DNA of 64,000 nt, taken from CAVZBW01 sp963773635 (lineage in GTDB: Bacteria; Actinomycetota; Acidimicrobiia; Acidimicrobiales; RAAP-2). Shown here in pieces: positions 27,877 through 37,367 of this stretch (within the stretch, counting starts at the first letter, position 1; each line of letters starts with the position of its first letter). The stretch spans positions 1,054,001 through 1,118,000 of the forward strand of contig CAVZBW010000002.1 of the NCBI GenBank assembly GCA_963773635.1. The letters run 5' to 3'. The notes under the pieces were generated by a model, which worked only from the letters and a program-made list of their open reading frames with translations, was not told the DNA's origin and did no database searches. The position numbers and the translations under genes are program-made.

Positions 27877-28473
27877 ATGAGCAAGGTCGTTGCCGGTATC
27901 ACCGTCTCGGTGGACGGCTACATCGCCGGCCCGGACGACGGGCCCGGGTGCGGACTGGGCGTGGGCGGAGAGCGGCTGCACTACTGGGTGTTTGGCGGGC
28001 CCTGGACGTACGACTCGCCGGGCCGGGGGCAACCGATCGGTGTGGACAAGGCCTGGATGGACGAGGTGATGGCCGCCAACGGGGCGGTGATCGCGGGACG
28101 CGGCACCTACGAGGCGGCCGGTCACTGGGGCGACACCAACCCCTTTGGCGTGCCCTTGCTCGTGGTCACGCACCGTCCCGAAGAACAGCCGGCCAGCGGG
28201 GAGTTCACCTTTGTGGGTGGCCTCACCGAGGCCGTCGATCGGGCCAAGATCGCCGCGGGGGGCAAGCAGGTGCACGTGATGGGCGGGGCCGACGTCATCC
28301 GCCAGGCCCTGGGTGCTGGATACCTCGACGAGCTCTCCCTCATCATCGCCCCGGTGGTCCTCGGGTCCGGGAAGAGGCTCTTCGAGGGCTTTACCGCCGA
28401 CGTCGAGCTCGAGCACCTCGGGGTACGCCAATCACCGTTCGCCACCTTTGTCGACTACCGGGTCAAGGGTTGA
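27877..28473 (+). CDS. RibD C-terminal/dihydrofolate reductase-like protein
   Basis: 198 residues. GGAGGAG precedes ATG 27877 (GTG 27874 also possible). VAGITVSVDGYIAGPDD, VIAGRGTYEAAGHW and VHVMGGADVIRQALGAGYLD are typical of YyaP/YwjB-type members of the RibD-DHFR superfamily. NADPH- or F420-dependent reduction is plausible; no substrate is known. Confidence 0.85.
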   Translation: MSKVVAGITVSVDGYIAGPDDGPGCGLGVGGERLHYWVFGGPWTYDSPGRGQPIGVDKAWMDEVMAANGAVIAGRGTYEAAGHWGDTNPFGVPLLVVTHRPEEQPASGEFTFVGGLTEAVDRAKIAAGGKQVHVMGGADVIRQALGAGYLDELSLIIAPVVLGSGKRLFEGFTADVELEHLGVRQSPFATFVDYRVKG

Positions 28474-28516
28474 CGACGTAGCTCCGGCGCGCCGGCGACG
28501 GGGGTAAGAAAGCGGC

Positions 28517-28933
28517 ATGGAACTCACCGAAGAAGTACGCGAGGCGCTCACCTCGGGGCATCTTGCCCATCTGGTCACCCTCGAGCCGGACGGAGGTCCG
28601 CAGGTGACCCTGGTGTGGGTGGGCCTGGAAGGTCACGAGATCGTTGCCGGCCATCTCGGCGTGTGGCGCAAGGTCGCCAACATGAGACGGGACCCACGGG
28701 TGGTGCTCTCGATGGAGACCGGAGGGGTCTCTCCCAACGGCCTCGCCGAATACCTGGTCGTCCACGGGACCGCACGCATCACGGAGGGAGGGGCGCCACA
28801 GCTGCTCCAGCGACTGGCGCGCGTCTATCTCGGCCCCGACGTCAAGTTCCCTCCCATGGACGATCCGCCCGCCGGTTACGTCACCAGGATCACCCCGGAC
28901 CGGGTCGGCGGGATCGGTCCCTGGTCGGGCTGA
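28517..28933 (+). CDS. PPOX-class F420-dependent enzyme (TIGR03618-like)
   Basis: 138 residues. HLAHLVTLEPDGGPQVTLVW near the start and DPRVVLSMETGG, VHGTARITEGGA are the split-barrel pattern of the Rv1155/Rv2074 group that uses cofactor F420. GGGGGTAAG is upstream of the ATG. The gene ends close to the next crotonase gene on the same strand. Confidence 0.8.
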   Translation: MELTEEVREALTSGHLAHLVTLEPDGGPQVTLVWVGLEGHEIVAGHLGVWRKVANMRRDPRVVLSMETGGVSPNGLAEYLVVHGTARITEGGAPQLLQRLARVYLGPDVKFPPMDDPPAGYVTRITPDRVGGIGPWSG

Positions 28934-28980
28934 GGCCAGGAGGCCTGATCGGCGGCTCCCGGGGGGATAGCTTCGGCGGA

Positions 28981-29826
28981 GTGTCCGATGCCACCAGGGA
29001 AGGCGATCCCTTGCTGCAGATCGACGACGACGGCCGAGTTCGGATCATCACCCTCGACCGCCCCGAGGCGCTCAACGCGTTCAACGAAGCGCTCTACGAC
29101 GCGACCACCGAGTCCCTCCGGGATGCCGCGGCCGCGCCGGACGTCGCGGTGGTCGTGCTCACCGGCTCGGGTCGGGCCTTCTCGGCCGGCACCGATGTGC
29201 TCGAGATGGCGGCGCGGACCGCGGACCCCGGGAGCTTTCAGGCCGGGATCCACGGGTTCCCCGGCCTGATCGACGAGCTGGCCACTTTTCCCAAGCCTCT
29301 GGTGTGCGCGGTCAACGGGCTGGCGCTGGGCATCGGCGCCACACTGCTCGGCTACGCCGAGCTCGTCTTGATGTCGACGGAGGCACGGGTCCGCTGCCCC
29401 TTCACGGATCTCGGCGTGGCCCCGGAGGCGGCGAGCTCCTACTTGCTCCCCCTGCTGCTGGGGCGCCAGCATGCCAGCTGGCTTCTGCTGAGCTCGGAGT
29501 GGTTCTCCGCAGAGGAGTGCCAACGCATCGGCCTCGCCTGGCGAGTGACCCCGCCCGAGGCACTGATGGCCGAGACCCTGGAGGTGGCCCGGCACCTCGC
29601 CGCAAAGCCGATCGCTTCCCTTGTAGAGACCAAGCGCACGATCGTCGCCGCACATCGCGACCTGATCCGCGCAGCACGCTCACGGGAGGACCGAGCCTTC
29701 TCCCGGCTGCTCGGCCAACCGGCCAACCTCGAGGCGTTCGCCGCGCTCGGCGAGCGACGATCCCCGGACTTCGCGACCGTCGACGCGAACCATCCCGTCG
29801 ACGTCGAAGGCCACCGCGCCGACTGA
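28981..29826 (+). CDS. Enoyl-CoA hydratase/isomerase family protein
   Basis: 281 residues from GTG 28981. LDRPEALNAFNEALYD, GSGRAFSAGTDVLEMA (CoA/oxyanion loop), NGLALGIGATLLGYAELVLM and FTDLGVAPEAASSYLLP. Here the first catalytic position is Gly-Ala-Thr and the second region keeps Glu (PEAAS), the pattern of delta3,delta2-enoyl-CoA isomerase-like proteins rather than hydratases. The paralog at 36542 shares FTSLGTSPEAASSVLLP. Confidence 0.85.
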   Translation: MSDATREGDPLLQIDDDGRVRIITLDRPEALNAFNEALYDATTESLRDAAAAPDVAVVVLTGSGRAFSAGTDVLEMAARTADPGSFQAGIHGFPGLIDELATFPKPLVCAVNGLALGIGATLLGYAELVLMSTEARVRCPFTDLGVAPEAASSYLLPLLLGRQHASWLLLSSEWFSAEECQRIGLAWRVTPPEALMAETLEVARHLAAKPIASLVETKRTIVAAHRDLIRAARSREDRAFSRLLGQPANLEAFAALGERRSPDFATVDANHPVDVEGHRAD

Positions 29827-29916
29827 CGGAGAGGACGACGGAGAGGAAAGGGGTCAACCGTTGAGCCACGGCGACCATGTTTCACGGCCCGCCCGGCCAC
29901 GAATGCTCCAGGGTCG

Positions 29917-32670
29917 TTGAGCCCGACCACATCGGCCATCGGCCGGTTCCACCTCCGCTGCGTCGCCGTCCTCGCAGCCCTCGTCGCGGTCTGCGGGGCG
30001 GTGCTCCCGGGTCCCGCATCGACCGCCGGTGCGACCTCGCCGACCGGCCTGGTGCACGACCCCGCCTCCATGGTCAACCTCTTTGCCGGTACCGGCTCGG
30101 CTGCCACGAGGCCCGGCAGCATCGGAGAGTTCCCCGGCGCGGCGACCCCCTTCGGGATGATCCAGTGGAGCCCCGACACCACGCCGGACCGGACGGTCGG
30201 GAGTGGCTACGCCTACGGCGACCACCGCATCGCCGGCTTCAGCCTCACCCACCTGAGCGGCACGGGCTGCCCGAGCTACGGCGACGTGCCCATCCTCCCC
30301 ACGAGTGGGCCCCTGGGGAGCGATCCCGCCGGCGAGAGCGCCACCTTCTCCCACGGGCTGGAGTCCGCGTCACCGGGGCGTTACCGGGTGTCGCTCGGGC
30401 ACCCGGCGGTCACGGCAGCGCTCACCGTCACCTCCCGGACCGGATTGGCCCGCTTCACCTTCCCGCCCGGCCGGGCGGCCAACGTCCTCTTCAAGTTGGG
30501 CAACAGCGAGGGGGGTGTCCAGGCGGCGTCCGTCCAGCTGCAGCCCGACGGCACCGTCGTCGGCCAGGTCACGACCGGCGCCTTCTGCCAGACCGGCACG
30601 TCGTACACCCTGCACTTCGTCGCCCGGTTCGACCGTCCCTTCGCCGCCGCCGGCACCTACGACCACACGGGGGTCCGCCCGGGGTCGACCCAGTGCGCGG
30701 GGCAGACCTGCGGGGCGTACGTGACACTCGACCGCGGGTCCGGACGCAACGTCCTCATGAAGGTCGGCATCTCGTTCGTGAGCGAGGCCGATGCGGCCGA
30801 GAACTTGGCCAAAGAGGACCCCGGCTGGTCGATGACCCGGGTCGAGGACGCCGCCACGGGCCGATGGAACGCACTGCTCCGCCGGATCCTCGTGGGGGGC
30901 GGCACCGGGGCAGACGAACGGACCTTCTACACCGCCCTCTACCACTCCCTGCTCCACCCCAACCTGGTGAGCGACGTCGACGGGTCCTATCCGGGCACCG
31001 ACGGCCAGACTCACGCCGCACCTCCGGGCGGCGCCTACGCCAACTTCTCCGAGTGGGACATCTACCGCTCGGAGATGCCGCTCATCTCGCTCCTCGCCCC
31101 GGGGACGGCGGGCGCCATGGTGCAGTCACTGGTAGACGACGCCGCGCAGGATGGGTGGCTCCCCAAGTGGGCGATCGTCGCAGGGGACGGCTCGCAGATG
31201 AACGGTGACTCGGCGGATCCGACCATCGCCTCGGCCTACGCCTTCGGCGTCCGCGGATTTGACGAGTCGGCCGCCCTCGCGGCCATGGTCAAGGGGGCGA
31301 CCGAGACCGAGCCGCCACAGGGACTCGAGATCGAGCGGCAGTACCTCGCCGACTACCTGGCCAACCACTACGTCCCGGCCGAGGACCGGGACCTCGACTC
31401 GATCGACTACTCGGCCGGCGCCTCGATGACCCTCGAGTACGCGCTCGACGACTTCGCCGTCGCTCAGATGGCGGGGGCCCTCGGGCAGCCCGCCCTGGCC
31501 GCGTCGATGATGACGAGATCCCACAACTGGGAGTACCTGTTCAACCCGGCCACGGGCTATGTCCAAGGCCGTCGAGCCGACGGGACCTTCCCGCCCGGGC
31601 CCGCGTTGAACCGGGGGCTCGAGGAGCCGGGAGGCGAACAGGGCTTCGAGGAGGGAAACGCCGTCCAGTACACCTGGGCGGTTCCCCAGGACCTCTTTGC
31701 CCTTGCGGCGCTGATGGGCGGCAACGGTCAGGCCGTCGCCAAGCTCGACGCCTTCTTCGCCCACCTCAACGCCGGGCGCTACCAACCCTTTGACTGGTCG
31801 GGCAACGAGCCCGACCTCTGGAGCCCCTGGGAGTACGACTACTTCGGTGCCCCCTGGCGTGCCCAGGACGTCGTGCGGCGGATCATGGTCACCGAGTACC
31901 ACGATGCGCCCGTCAACGAGCCGGGCAACGACGACCTCGGCGCCCTCTCGTCGTGGTACGTCTGGGCCGCGCTCGGCCTCTACCCGGTCACCCCGGGCAC
32001 GGCAGACCTTGCTCTCGCGGCCCCGTTGTTCCCCAAGGCCGTGATGATGCTCCCGAGCGGCCACCGCCTCGTCCTGGTGGCGCACGGCGCGTCCGATGGC
32101 ACTCCCTACATCCAAGGCGTCTCGGTGAGGGCGACGTCGCCGGGCTCGCCCTCGACCGGGTGCTCCACCGACATGCCCGGGCCTGCGACCTCGGGCCGAT
32201 GGTCGGCCCCGTGGCTGCCGGCCGGGATCCTCCAGACCGGCGCCACCGTGCAGTACCGCCTCGGCTCCTCGCCCGACCGCTCGTGGGGAACATCGGCGGC
32301 GGCGCGACCTCCCTCTTACGCGCAGGGTCGGATCCCATCCGTGGGCTTCACCCGCCCGAGCGGGGGCCTCGCGGTCCCTATCGGAGCGACCACCGCAGTG
32401 ACGCTCGGTGTTCAGGCGGTGACACCGGGTGGACCGCCGGTCGCCTGGCAGGCCTCGGCAAGCCCGGGACTGACGCTCTCGGCAAACGTCGGCACCCTGC
32501 CACCCTCACCGGCCGGGCGAGCACCCCCGGGCAATTGCCCGACGGCGAGGCCGACCTCCTTGGTCCTGGGGGTCGAACCGGCCGCCCCCGGCACCTACAC
32601 GGTCACGATCACCCTCCAAGACGGAGCGACCGCCTTGCCCCCGGTGGTGCTCGCCGTGCGCGCCACCTGA
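29917..32670 (+). CDS. Secreted GH92-family alpha-mannosidase-like protein
   Basis: 917 residues, probably starting at TTG 29917. A signal peptide is clear (LRCVAVLAALVAVCGAVLPG then PASTAGA). GH92 marks: VNLFAGTG, GSIGEFPGAATPFGMIQWSP, GFSLTHLSGTGCPSYGDVPI, SEWDIYRSEMPLISLL and GNDDLGALSSWYVWAALGLYP with the catalytic acidic residues. GH92 enzymes are calcium-dependent exo-alpha-mannosidases. The last about 200 residues form a Pro/Ser/Thr-rich tail with a beta-sandwich-like end, an extra domain compared with the core family. Acts outside the cell, on mannans or glycoproteins. Confidence 0.9.
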   Translation: MSPTTSAIGRFHLRCVAVLAALVAVCGAVLPGPASTAGATSPTGLVHDPASMVNLFAGTGSAATRPGSIGEFPGAATPFGMIQWSPDTTPDRTVGSGYAYGDHRIAGFSLTHLSGTGCPSYGDVPILPTSGPLGSDPAGESATFSHGLESASPGRYRVSLGHPAVTAALTVTSRTGLARFTFPPGRAANVLFKLGNSEGGVQAASVQLQPDGTVVGQVTTGAFCQTGTSYTLHFVARFDRPFAAAGTYDHTGVRPGSTQCAGQTCGAYVTLDRGSGRNVLMKVGISFVSEADAAENLAKEDPGWSMTRVEDAATGRWNALLRRILVGGGTGADERTFYTALYHSLLHPNLVSDVDGSYPGTDGQTHAAPPGGAYANFSEWDIYRSEMPLISLLAPGTAGAMVQSLVDDAAQDGWLPKWAIVAGDGSQMNGDSADPTIASAYAFGVRGFDESAALAAMVKGATETEPPQGLEIERQYLADYLANHYVPAEDRDLDSIDYSAGASMTLEYALDDFAVAQMAGALGQPALAASMMTRSHNWEYLFNPATGYVQGRRADGTFPPGPALNRGLEEPGGEQGFEEGNAVQYTWAVPQDLFALAALMGGNGQAVAKLDAFFAHLNAGRYQPFDWSGNEPDLWSPWEYDYFGAPWRAQDVVRRIMVTEYHDAPVNEPGNDDLGALSSWYVWAALGLYPVTPGTADLALAAPLFPKAVMMLPSGHRLVLVAHGASDGTPYIQGVSVRATSPGSPSTGCSTDMPGPATSGRWSAPWLPAGILQTGATVQYRLGSSPDRSWGTSAAARPPSYAQGRIPSVGFTRPSGGLAVPIGATTAVTLGVQAVTPGGPPVAWQASASPGLTLSANVGTLPPSPAGRAPPGNCPTARPTSLVLGVEPAAPGTYTVTITLQDGATALPPVVLAVRAT

Positions 32671-32726
32671 GGCCGATCACGGTGCGGGGACCGGACGGCT
32701 GGCGTTGGAGCGATCCGTGGCGACGG

Positions 32727-33344
32727 TCAGCCGACGGACTGCTCGAGCCAGGCGTTGAGCGGACGGGCGGCCTCGAGGCAGGCGACCACCCGGTCCTTGG
32801 CCCTCCTCGTGCCGAGCCACGCCGCGACCGGCCAGGACTTGGACATGACGAGGCCCTTGTGCCTGAGCAGCTCGATGCGGGGGTGGTCTTTGGGGTATCC
32901 CTTGGGCGCCACCTTGAGGACGTCATGGGCGCCGACCTCGTAACCACCGTTGCGCAGGGCTGCGACGATCGACTCCAGCGTCGAACCGGAGACCTCGTCG
33001 TCGACGGCCGCACGAAAGCGTCGGAGCTGTCCCTGTTCGGGCATGTAGAGGCCGCTGCCGACGAAGAGCCCATCGGCAGAGAGCGAGATATAGCCTCCCG
33101 GGAGGTGGGCGGCGCAGTTGGTCTTGTACGGGGACTTGTCCTTGCTGAACCGCACGTCGCGGTAGGGACGGAAGACCCGCCCGGGACCGAAGTCGTCCGC
33201 GAGCTCGGCCAGGAGCTCCTCCATCGGAGCCTTGACGCACCGCTCGTAGACCGACTTGTGCTGCTGCCAGTACGCCTTGGTGTTGTCGGTCTCGAGCCGC
33301 TCGTAGAACTCGACCGCCTCGACCGGCCACCCCTCAAATGCCAT
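32727..33344 (-). CDS. DUF2461 family protein
   Basis: 205 residues from ATG 33344 (GGGAGG nine bases upstream). Conserved marks YERLETDNTKAYWQQHKSVY and FRPYRDVRFSKDKSPYKTNC and GGYISLSADGLFVGSGLYMP are those of DUF2461 (TIGR02453). Function of the family is unknown. Confidence 0.88.
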   Translation of the reverse strand: MAFEGWPVEAVEFYERLETDNTKAYWQQHKSVYERCVKAPMEELLAELADDFGPGRVFRPYRDVRFSKDKSPYKTNCAAHLPGGYISLSADGLFVGSGLYMPEQGQLRRFRAAVDDEVSGSTLESIVAALRNGGYEVGAHDVLKVAPKGYPKDHPRIELLRHKGLVMSKSWPVAAWLGTRRAKDRVVACLEAARPLNAWLEQSVG

Positions 33345-33573
33345 CAGCCGCACCTCCCGCCGTCGGGTCGCGCTGCACCGTCCATCGATAGCACGACGCC
33401 TGGAGAGCGCGACGGACCGATGGACGGGGGGCCGATGGAGAGGGCCGATAGACGACGGACCGAGAGCGCCGCTGAATCGGCACGGTTGTGGCGATGAGTC
33501 TCCGACCGCACCACCGTCCAACCTCAACGACACCACACCGGCGGTCGTCCGCCCGGAGAGCAAGGAGATGACG

Positions 33574-34011
33574 ATGAGCAGGGTCAGCACCTACCTCAAC
33601 TTCATGGGAAGGACGGAGGAGGCGTTTCTCTTCTACCGGTCCGTCTTCGGGACCGAGCTCAGCGGGCCCATGGCGCGGATGGGCGACATGCCCAGCGGGC
33701 CCGGCGGACCGGAGCTCTCCGAGGCCGAGGGCAAGCTGGTGGCCCACGTCGAGCTTCCGATCCTGGCCGGTCACGTGCTCATGGGCACCGACATGCTGGA
33801 GTCGATGGGCCACGAGCTGAGGATCGGCAACAACGTGACGATCAACCTGGAGCCCGATACCCGGGCCGAGACCGATCGACTCTACGCGGAGCTGAGCGCC
33901 GGAGGCAGTGAGTCCACGGGACTGCAGGAGATGCCCTGGGCCTACTGGGGTTGCACCCTCGATCGCTTCGGTATTCGGTGGATGTTCAATTGCTACCAGG
34001 CACAGGCCTGA
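33574..34011 (+). CDS. VOC (PhnB-like glyoxalase fold) protein
   Basis: 145 residues. YLNFMGRTEEAFLFYRSVFG, HVLMGTDMLESMG and the end EMPWAYWGCTLDRFGIRWMF follow the PhnB/28-kDa-like VOC pattern. ATG 33574 fits the AAGGAG site better than ATG 33568. Function unknown; PhnB-like proteins are commonly annotated as 3-demethylubiquinone methyltransferase-like without evidence. Confidence 0.8.
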   Translation: MSRVSTYLNFMGRTEEAFLFYRSVFGTELSGPMARMGDMPSGPGGPELSEAEGKLVAHVELPILAGHVLMGTDMLESMGHELRIGNNVTINLEPDTRAETDRLYAELSAGGSESTGLQEMPWAYWGCTLDRFGIRWMFNCYQAQA

Positions 34012-34030
34012 GCTTTGACGGGGGACGGCG

Positions 34031-35014
34031 TCAGGGTGTGAGCACCAGCGTCTTGGCCACCGTTTCTCGAGCCTCCAGAGCCTGATGGGCCTTGGCCGCC
34101 TCGGCGAGCAAGAAGGTCTGACCCACGAACGGCCGGAGACGGCCGCGGCGGAGCTCGTCCAGCGCGGCGTGCAGCAGCCGGGATCGGCCTCCCGGTCCGT
34201 GCTGTAGGTCGGCGATCGTCGTGACGGCGATCCCACGACGATCGGCCTCGCCGGGGTCGAGGACAGCAAACGAGCCGCCGGCGCTTCCGTGGGCGGAGAA
34301 CCGCCCACCCTCGGCGAGCAGATGGAACGCCTCCGCCCCGAGGCTGCCCCCGACGCCGTCGAGGATCGCCGAAGGGTGGCTGCCGGCGGTGGCCGCGAGC
34401 ACCTCATCGCTCCATCCGGGCTGTCCGTAGTCGACCGTGGCCTGCGCACCGGCCCGGGTGACCGCCTCTCGCTTGGCCCTTCCCCGGGCGGCGCCGACGA
34501 CCTGTGCGCCGCGTGCCGCCAGCAGCTGGACCAGCAGGATGCCCATCCCGCCGGCCGCGCCGAGGACGAGGACCCACTCGCCGGGAAGGTGACCTGTCGT
34601 CTCGAGGACGCGGAAGGCCGTCGTGCCGTCGTGGAGGACGGCCGTGGCCGGGAGCAGCCCCACGCCGTCGGGCACGGCAGCGACGGCGTCGAGATCGGCC
34701 GTTGCCTGCTCGGCATAGCCGCCGGTTCCGCCCGGGCCACCCGTGTGGGCGACCACCTCTCGGCCGATCCACCTCGGGTCGACCCCCTCGCCCACGGCGA
34801 CCACCTCGCCGCCCACGCCGTTTCCAGGCACGTACGGCGGCCGGATGGGGAAATAGTCCCGACCCCGACCGGCACGGATCATGGTGTCGACGAACAGCAC
34901 ATCGCTCGCGAAGGTCTGCACCAACACCTGTCCCCGCCCGGGCGCGGGATCGGGCAGCTCACGGAGCACCAGGACCTCGGGGCCGCCGAACCTCGATACC
35001 TCCACGGCGCGCAC
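34031..35014 (-). CDS. Zinc-independent quinone oxidoreductase (MDR family)
   Basis: 327 residues, GTG 35014 three bases after the upstream stop. MRAVEVSRFGGPEVLVLREL, PYVPGNGVGGEVVAVGEGVD, and the NADPH-binding VLVLGAAGGMGILLVQLLAA are typical of QOR-like medium-chain reductases. It forms an operon with the split-barrel protein that is preceded by a SoxR box, which suggests a role in handling redox-cycling quinones. Confidence 0.88.
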   Translation of the reverse strand: MRAVEVSRFGGPEVLVLRELPDPAPGRGQVLVQTFASDVLFVDTMIRAGRGRDYFPIRPPYVPGNGVGGEVVAVGEGVDPRWIGREVVAHTGGPGGTGGYAEQATADLDAVAAVPDGVGLLPATAVLHDGTTAFRVLETTGHLPGEWVLVLGAAGGMGILLVQLLAARGAQVVGAARGRAKREAVTRAGAQATVDYGQPGWSDEVLAATAGSHPSAILDGVGGSLGAEAFHLLAEGGRFSAHGSAGGSFAVLDPGEADRRGIAVTTIADLQHGPGGRSRLLHAALDELRRGRLRPFVGQTFLLAEAAKAHQALEARETVAKTLVLTP

Positions 35015-35017
35015 CGC

Positions 35018-35446
35018 TCAGGCCACCTCGCTCGTGCCGCCCGCCGCGGCCACGTCACGCGCCACGAAGCCCGGATGATCGGGGTCGACGTTGAAGGAGA
35101 CGATCCGGCGTATCTGGATCCGGATGATCTCCGGCGCCAGATGGCCGTCGGGGTCGTGGGCGGCGACGGTGGTGCGTGCGACGCCTCGGAGCTCGAGAAA
35201 GTGCGCACCCGCCATCGTCGGCTCGGTGACCTCGTCGACGACGAACGCCACTCTCGGATTGGTCCGGACGTTGCGGTACTTGGCGCTCTGTCCCATGTTG
35301 AACCCGGCGATGTCGATGGCCCCGAGCTCTGGCCGATAGGTAAAGCCGACGGGTTTCACCTGCGGTGCTCCGTCGCGTCCGACGGTGGCCAGGTGACCAC
35401 GCGCCTGCCGGGTCAAGAACCGCTCTTCCGCTGGGGTAAGGATCAT
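35018..35446 (-). CDS. PPOX-class F420-dependent oxidoreductase-like protein, SoxR-controlled
   Basis: 142 residues. ARGHLATVGRDGAPQVKPVG and DIAGFNMGQSAKYRNVRTNP and VAFVVDEVTE show the split-barrel flavin/F420 fold. ATG 35446 lies 7 bases after a TAGCTT -10 element, so the mRNA is probably leaderless; TTG 35455 is rejected because it lies inside the promoter. The -35 TTGACC and -10 are separated by 19 bp with the SoxR box in between, the classic MerR-family arrangement. Confidence 0.85.
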   Translation of the reverse strand: MILTPAEERFLTRQARGHLATVGRDGAPQVKPVGFTYRPELGAIDIAGFNMGQSAKYRNVRTNPRVAFVVDEVTEPTMAGAHFLELRGVARTTVAAHDPDGHLAPEIIRIQIRRIVSFNVDPDHPGFVARDVAAAGGTSEVA

Positions 35447-35453
35447 GGCCTCC

Positions 35454-35484
35454 AAGCTAGAACCTCAGGTAACGTTGAGGTCAA
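35454..35484 (-). promoter_or_regulatory. SoxR box within a 19-bp-spacer promoter
   Basis: CCTCAGGTAACGTTGAGG at 35463-35480 differs from the E. coli SoxR box (CCTCAAGTTAACTTGAGG) at only a few central positions. It lies between TTGACC (minus strand, 35484-35479) and TAGCTT (35459-35454), separated by exactly 19 bp. This predicts SoxR activation of the minus-strand PPOX/quinone-reductase operon and contact with the divergent soxR promoter. Confidence 0.9.
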
Positions 35485-35489
35485 TACCC

Positions 35490-35933
35490 ATGTCCCGATC
35501 TCATCCCTCGAGCGAGCTCACCGTTGGCCAGGTCGCGGAACGCAGCGGCGTCAGCATCTCCGCCCTGCACTTCTACGAGGCGGAGGGCCTGATCCACAGC
35601 AGGCGTACGGCGGGGAACCAACGCCGCTACCCACGAGAGGCTCTCCGCCGGGTGGCCTTCATTCGTGCGTCGCAAAGTGTGGGCATCTCCCTCCGACGAA
35701 TCAGGGACGCGCTCGACCGGCTGCCCGACGGGCGAACTCCCAGCCGCCGCGACTGGGAGCGGCTGTCGGCGGCATGGCGAGACGACCTCGACGACCGGAT
35801 CCTGCGCCTGCAGCATCTGCGGGACCGGCTGACCGGGTGCATCGGCTGCGGTTGCCTGTCCCTCGGCCTGTGCAAGCTCATCAACCCCGGGGACGTGCTG
35901 GGCGAGGAGGGACCCGGGCCGCGCAACCTGTGA
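35490..35933 (+). CDS. soxR: Redox-sensitive transcriptional activator SoxR
   Basis: 147 residues from ATG 35490. MerR-type HTH (LTVGQVAERSGVSISALHFY), long dimer helix, and the [2Fe-2S] cysteine cluster CIGCGCLSLGLC (C-x2-C-x-C-x5-C) specific to SoxR. It senses redox-active compounds through its cluster. The box at 35463-35480 lies 9 bp before its start, so autoregulation together with the divergent operon is expected. Confidence 0.95.
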   Translation: MSRSHPSSELTVGQVAERSGVSISALHFYEAEGLIHSRRTAGNQRRYPREALRRVAFIRASQSVGISLRRIRDALDRLPDGRTPSRRDWERLSAAWRDDLDDRILRLQHLRDRLTGCIGCGCLSLGLCKLINPGDVLGEEGPGPRNL

Positions 35934-36006
35934 CGTGACGCGGGCCCAGATGGCGCCCGGGCCTCCAGCGACTCGTCATCCACCACCCGGTACGGTGACC
36001 GCGGTG

Positions 36007-36485
36007 ATGGATCTTGGTTCGCCCCACGTCCGGCGTGCAGGGCGCGAGGACCTCGCCGCCCTGGGACGCCTGCTGCACGACTTCAACCGGGAGTTTGACG
36101 AGCCCGCGCCCGCACCCCCGGTCCTGGCGACCGGCTGGGTCAGCTCCTCGAGCACGGCGACACCGAGGTCCTGGTCGCCGGCGACGGGCCGGACGGTCCC
36201 GCCGGCCTGGCAGTCCTCCGCTTCCGGTTGGCTCTGTGGAGCAGCGGTCTCGAGTGCTACCTGGCCGAGCTCTACGTGGTGCCCGGCCGGCGGGGCCACG
36301 GGCTGGGACGGGCGCTCATGGAGGAAGCCCTCGACGAGGCCCGGCGACGGGGCGCCGACACGATGGACATCGGCGTCGACGAGCCCGACTTCGCGGCCCG
36401 CCGGCTCTACGAGAGCCTCGGCTTCACCAACCGGTCCGGGGGCGACGACGGTCCGCTCATGTACGTCTACGAGCGAGACCTCTGA
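36007..36485 (+). CDS. GNAT acetyltransferase with a one-base frame break near 36130
   Basis: N-terminal MDLGSPHVRRAGREDLAALG is in one frame and continues after a one-base change at the GCGACCGGCTGG stretch as RLGQLLEHGDTEVLVAGDGP and then ALWSSGLECYLAELYVVPGR with the acetyl-CoA loop RRGHGLGRALMEEALDEAR. Joined length about 159 residues, normal for GNAT. Either a sequencing error or a broken gene. Start GTG 36004 or ATG 36007. Confidence 0.75.
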
Positions 36486-36541
36486 GCGGAGGCCGGCGCG
36501 GACGGGCGCCGCTCGGCCACACCCACCCGTACGATGCGGCC

Positions 36542-37321
36542 ATGTCCACCGCCGAGGATCCCGTGCGTCGCGAGGACCAGGGCCCCGTACGGATACTCAC
36601 CTTGAATCGCCCCGAGCGCCGCAACGCCTTTACCGCCGATTCGTACCGAGCCCTGGCACGACTCCTGGCCGAGGCGGACGGGGACCCGGGGGTCGGAGTC
36701 GTCCTGCTGTGCGGCGCGGGGCCGGCCTTCTCGAGCGGCGTGGATCTCGCCGCCCTGAGCGCAGGGCCCGATGCGGGAGCCGCCCTGGCCGAGTCCTTTG
36801 ACCAGCTCATCGAGGCACTGTCGTCGTTGGCCAGGCCGCTCCTCGCCGCGGTCCAGGGTCCCGCGGTCGGCTTCGGGGCCACGATCCTCCTGCACTGCGA
36901 CCTCGTCGTCGTGGCCGACGACGCTCGGCTGCGCTTCCCGTTCACCTCCCTCGGCACCTCCCCCGAGGCGGCGAGCAGCGTCTTGCTACCGGCGGTCGTC
37001 GGGGTCCAGCGCGCCGCCGAGCTGCTCTACACCTCCCGCTGGATCGACTCGACGGAAGCCGTGGCGATCGGGCTGGCCCTGCGCCGCTGTGCTTCCCAAC
37101 GCCTGCTGACAGAGACGCTCGAGCTGGCTGGTGCCGTGGCGGGTCAACCGCAGGCGGCGGTGGCCGCTGCCAAGCGACTCCTGCGCGCCGGGCGCACCGA
37201 GATCGTTCGTGGCGCCCTCCAGCGGGAGCGCATCGAAGCCCATCGGCTGGCCGAGGAACTCGGTCGCCTCGGGACACCGAGCCAACCCGGGGCTGGCGAT
37301 CCGGGACGCCCATTGCAATGA
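36542..37321 (+). CDS. Enoyl-CoA hydratase/isomerase family protein
   Basis: 259 residues from ATG 36542. LNRPERRNAFTADSYRALAR, GAGPAFSSGVDLAALS, QGPAVGFGATILLHCDLVVV and FTSLGTSPEAASSVLLPAVV. As in the gene at 28981, the first catalytic site lacks Glu and the second (PEAAS) has it, an isomerase-like pattern. Followed after 46 bp by an SDR gene on the same strand, likely co-transcribed for acyl-CoA catabolism. Confidence 0.87.
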   Translation: MSTAEDPVRREDQGPVRILTLNRPERRNAFTADSYRALARLLAEADGDPGVGVVLLCGAGPAFSSGVDLAALSAGPDAGAALAESFDQLIEALSSLARPLLAAVQGPAVGFGATILLHCDLVVVADDARLRFPFTSLGTSPEAASSVLLPAVVGVQRAAELLYTSRWIDSTEAVAIGLALRRCASQRLLTETLELAGAVAGQPQAAVAAAKRLLRAGRTEIVRGALQRERIEAHRLAEELGRLGTPSQPGAGDPGRPLQ

Positions 37322-37367
37322 TCTGCGTCTCGCTGACGCGTCACGACGCAACCGAAGGGAGCACGCC

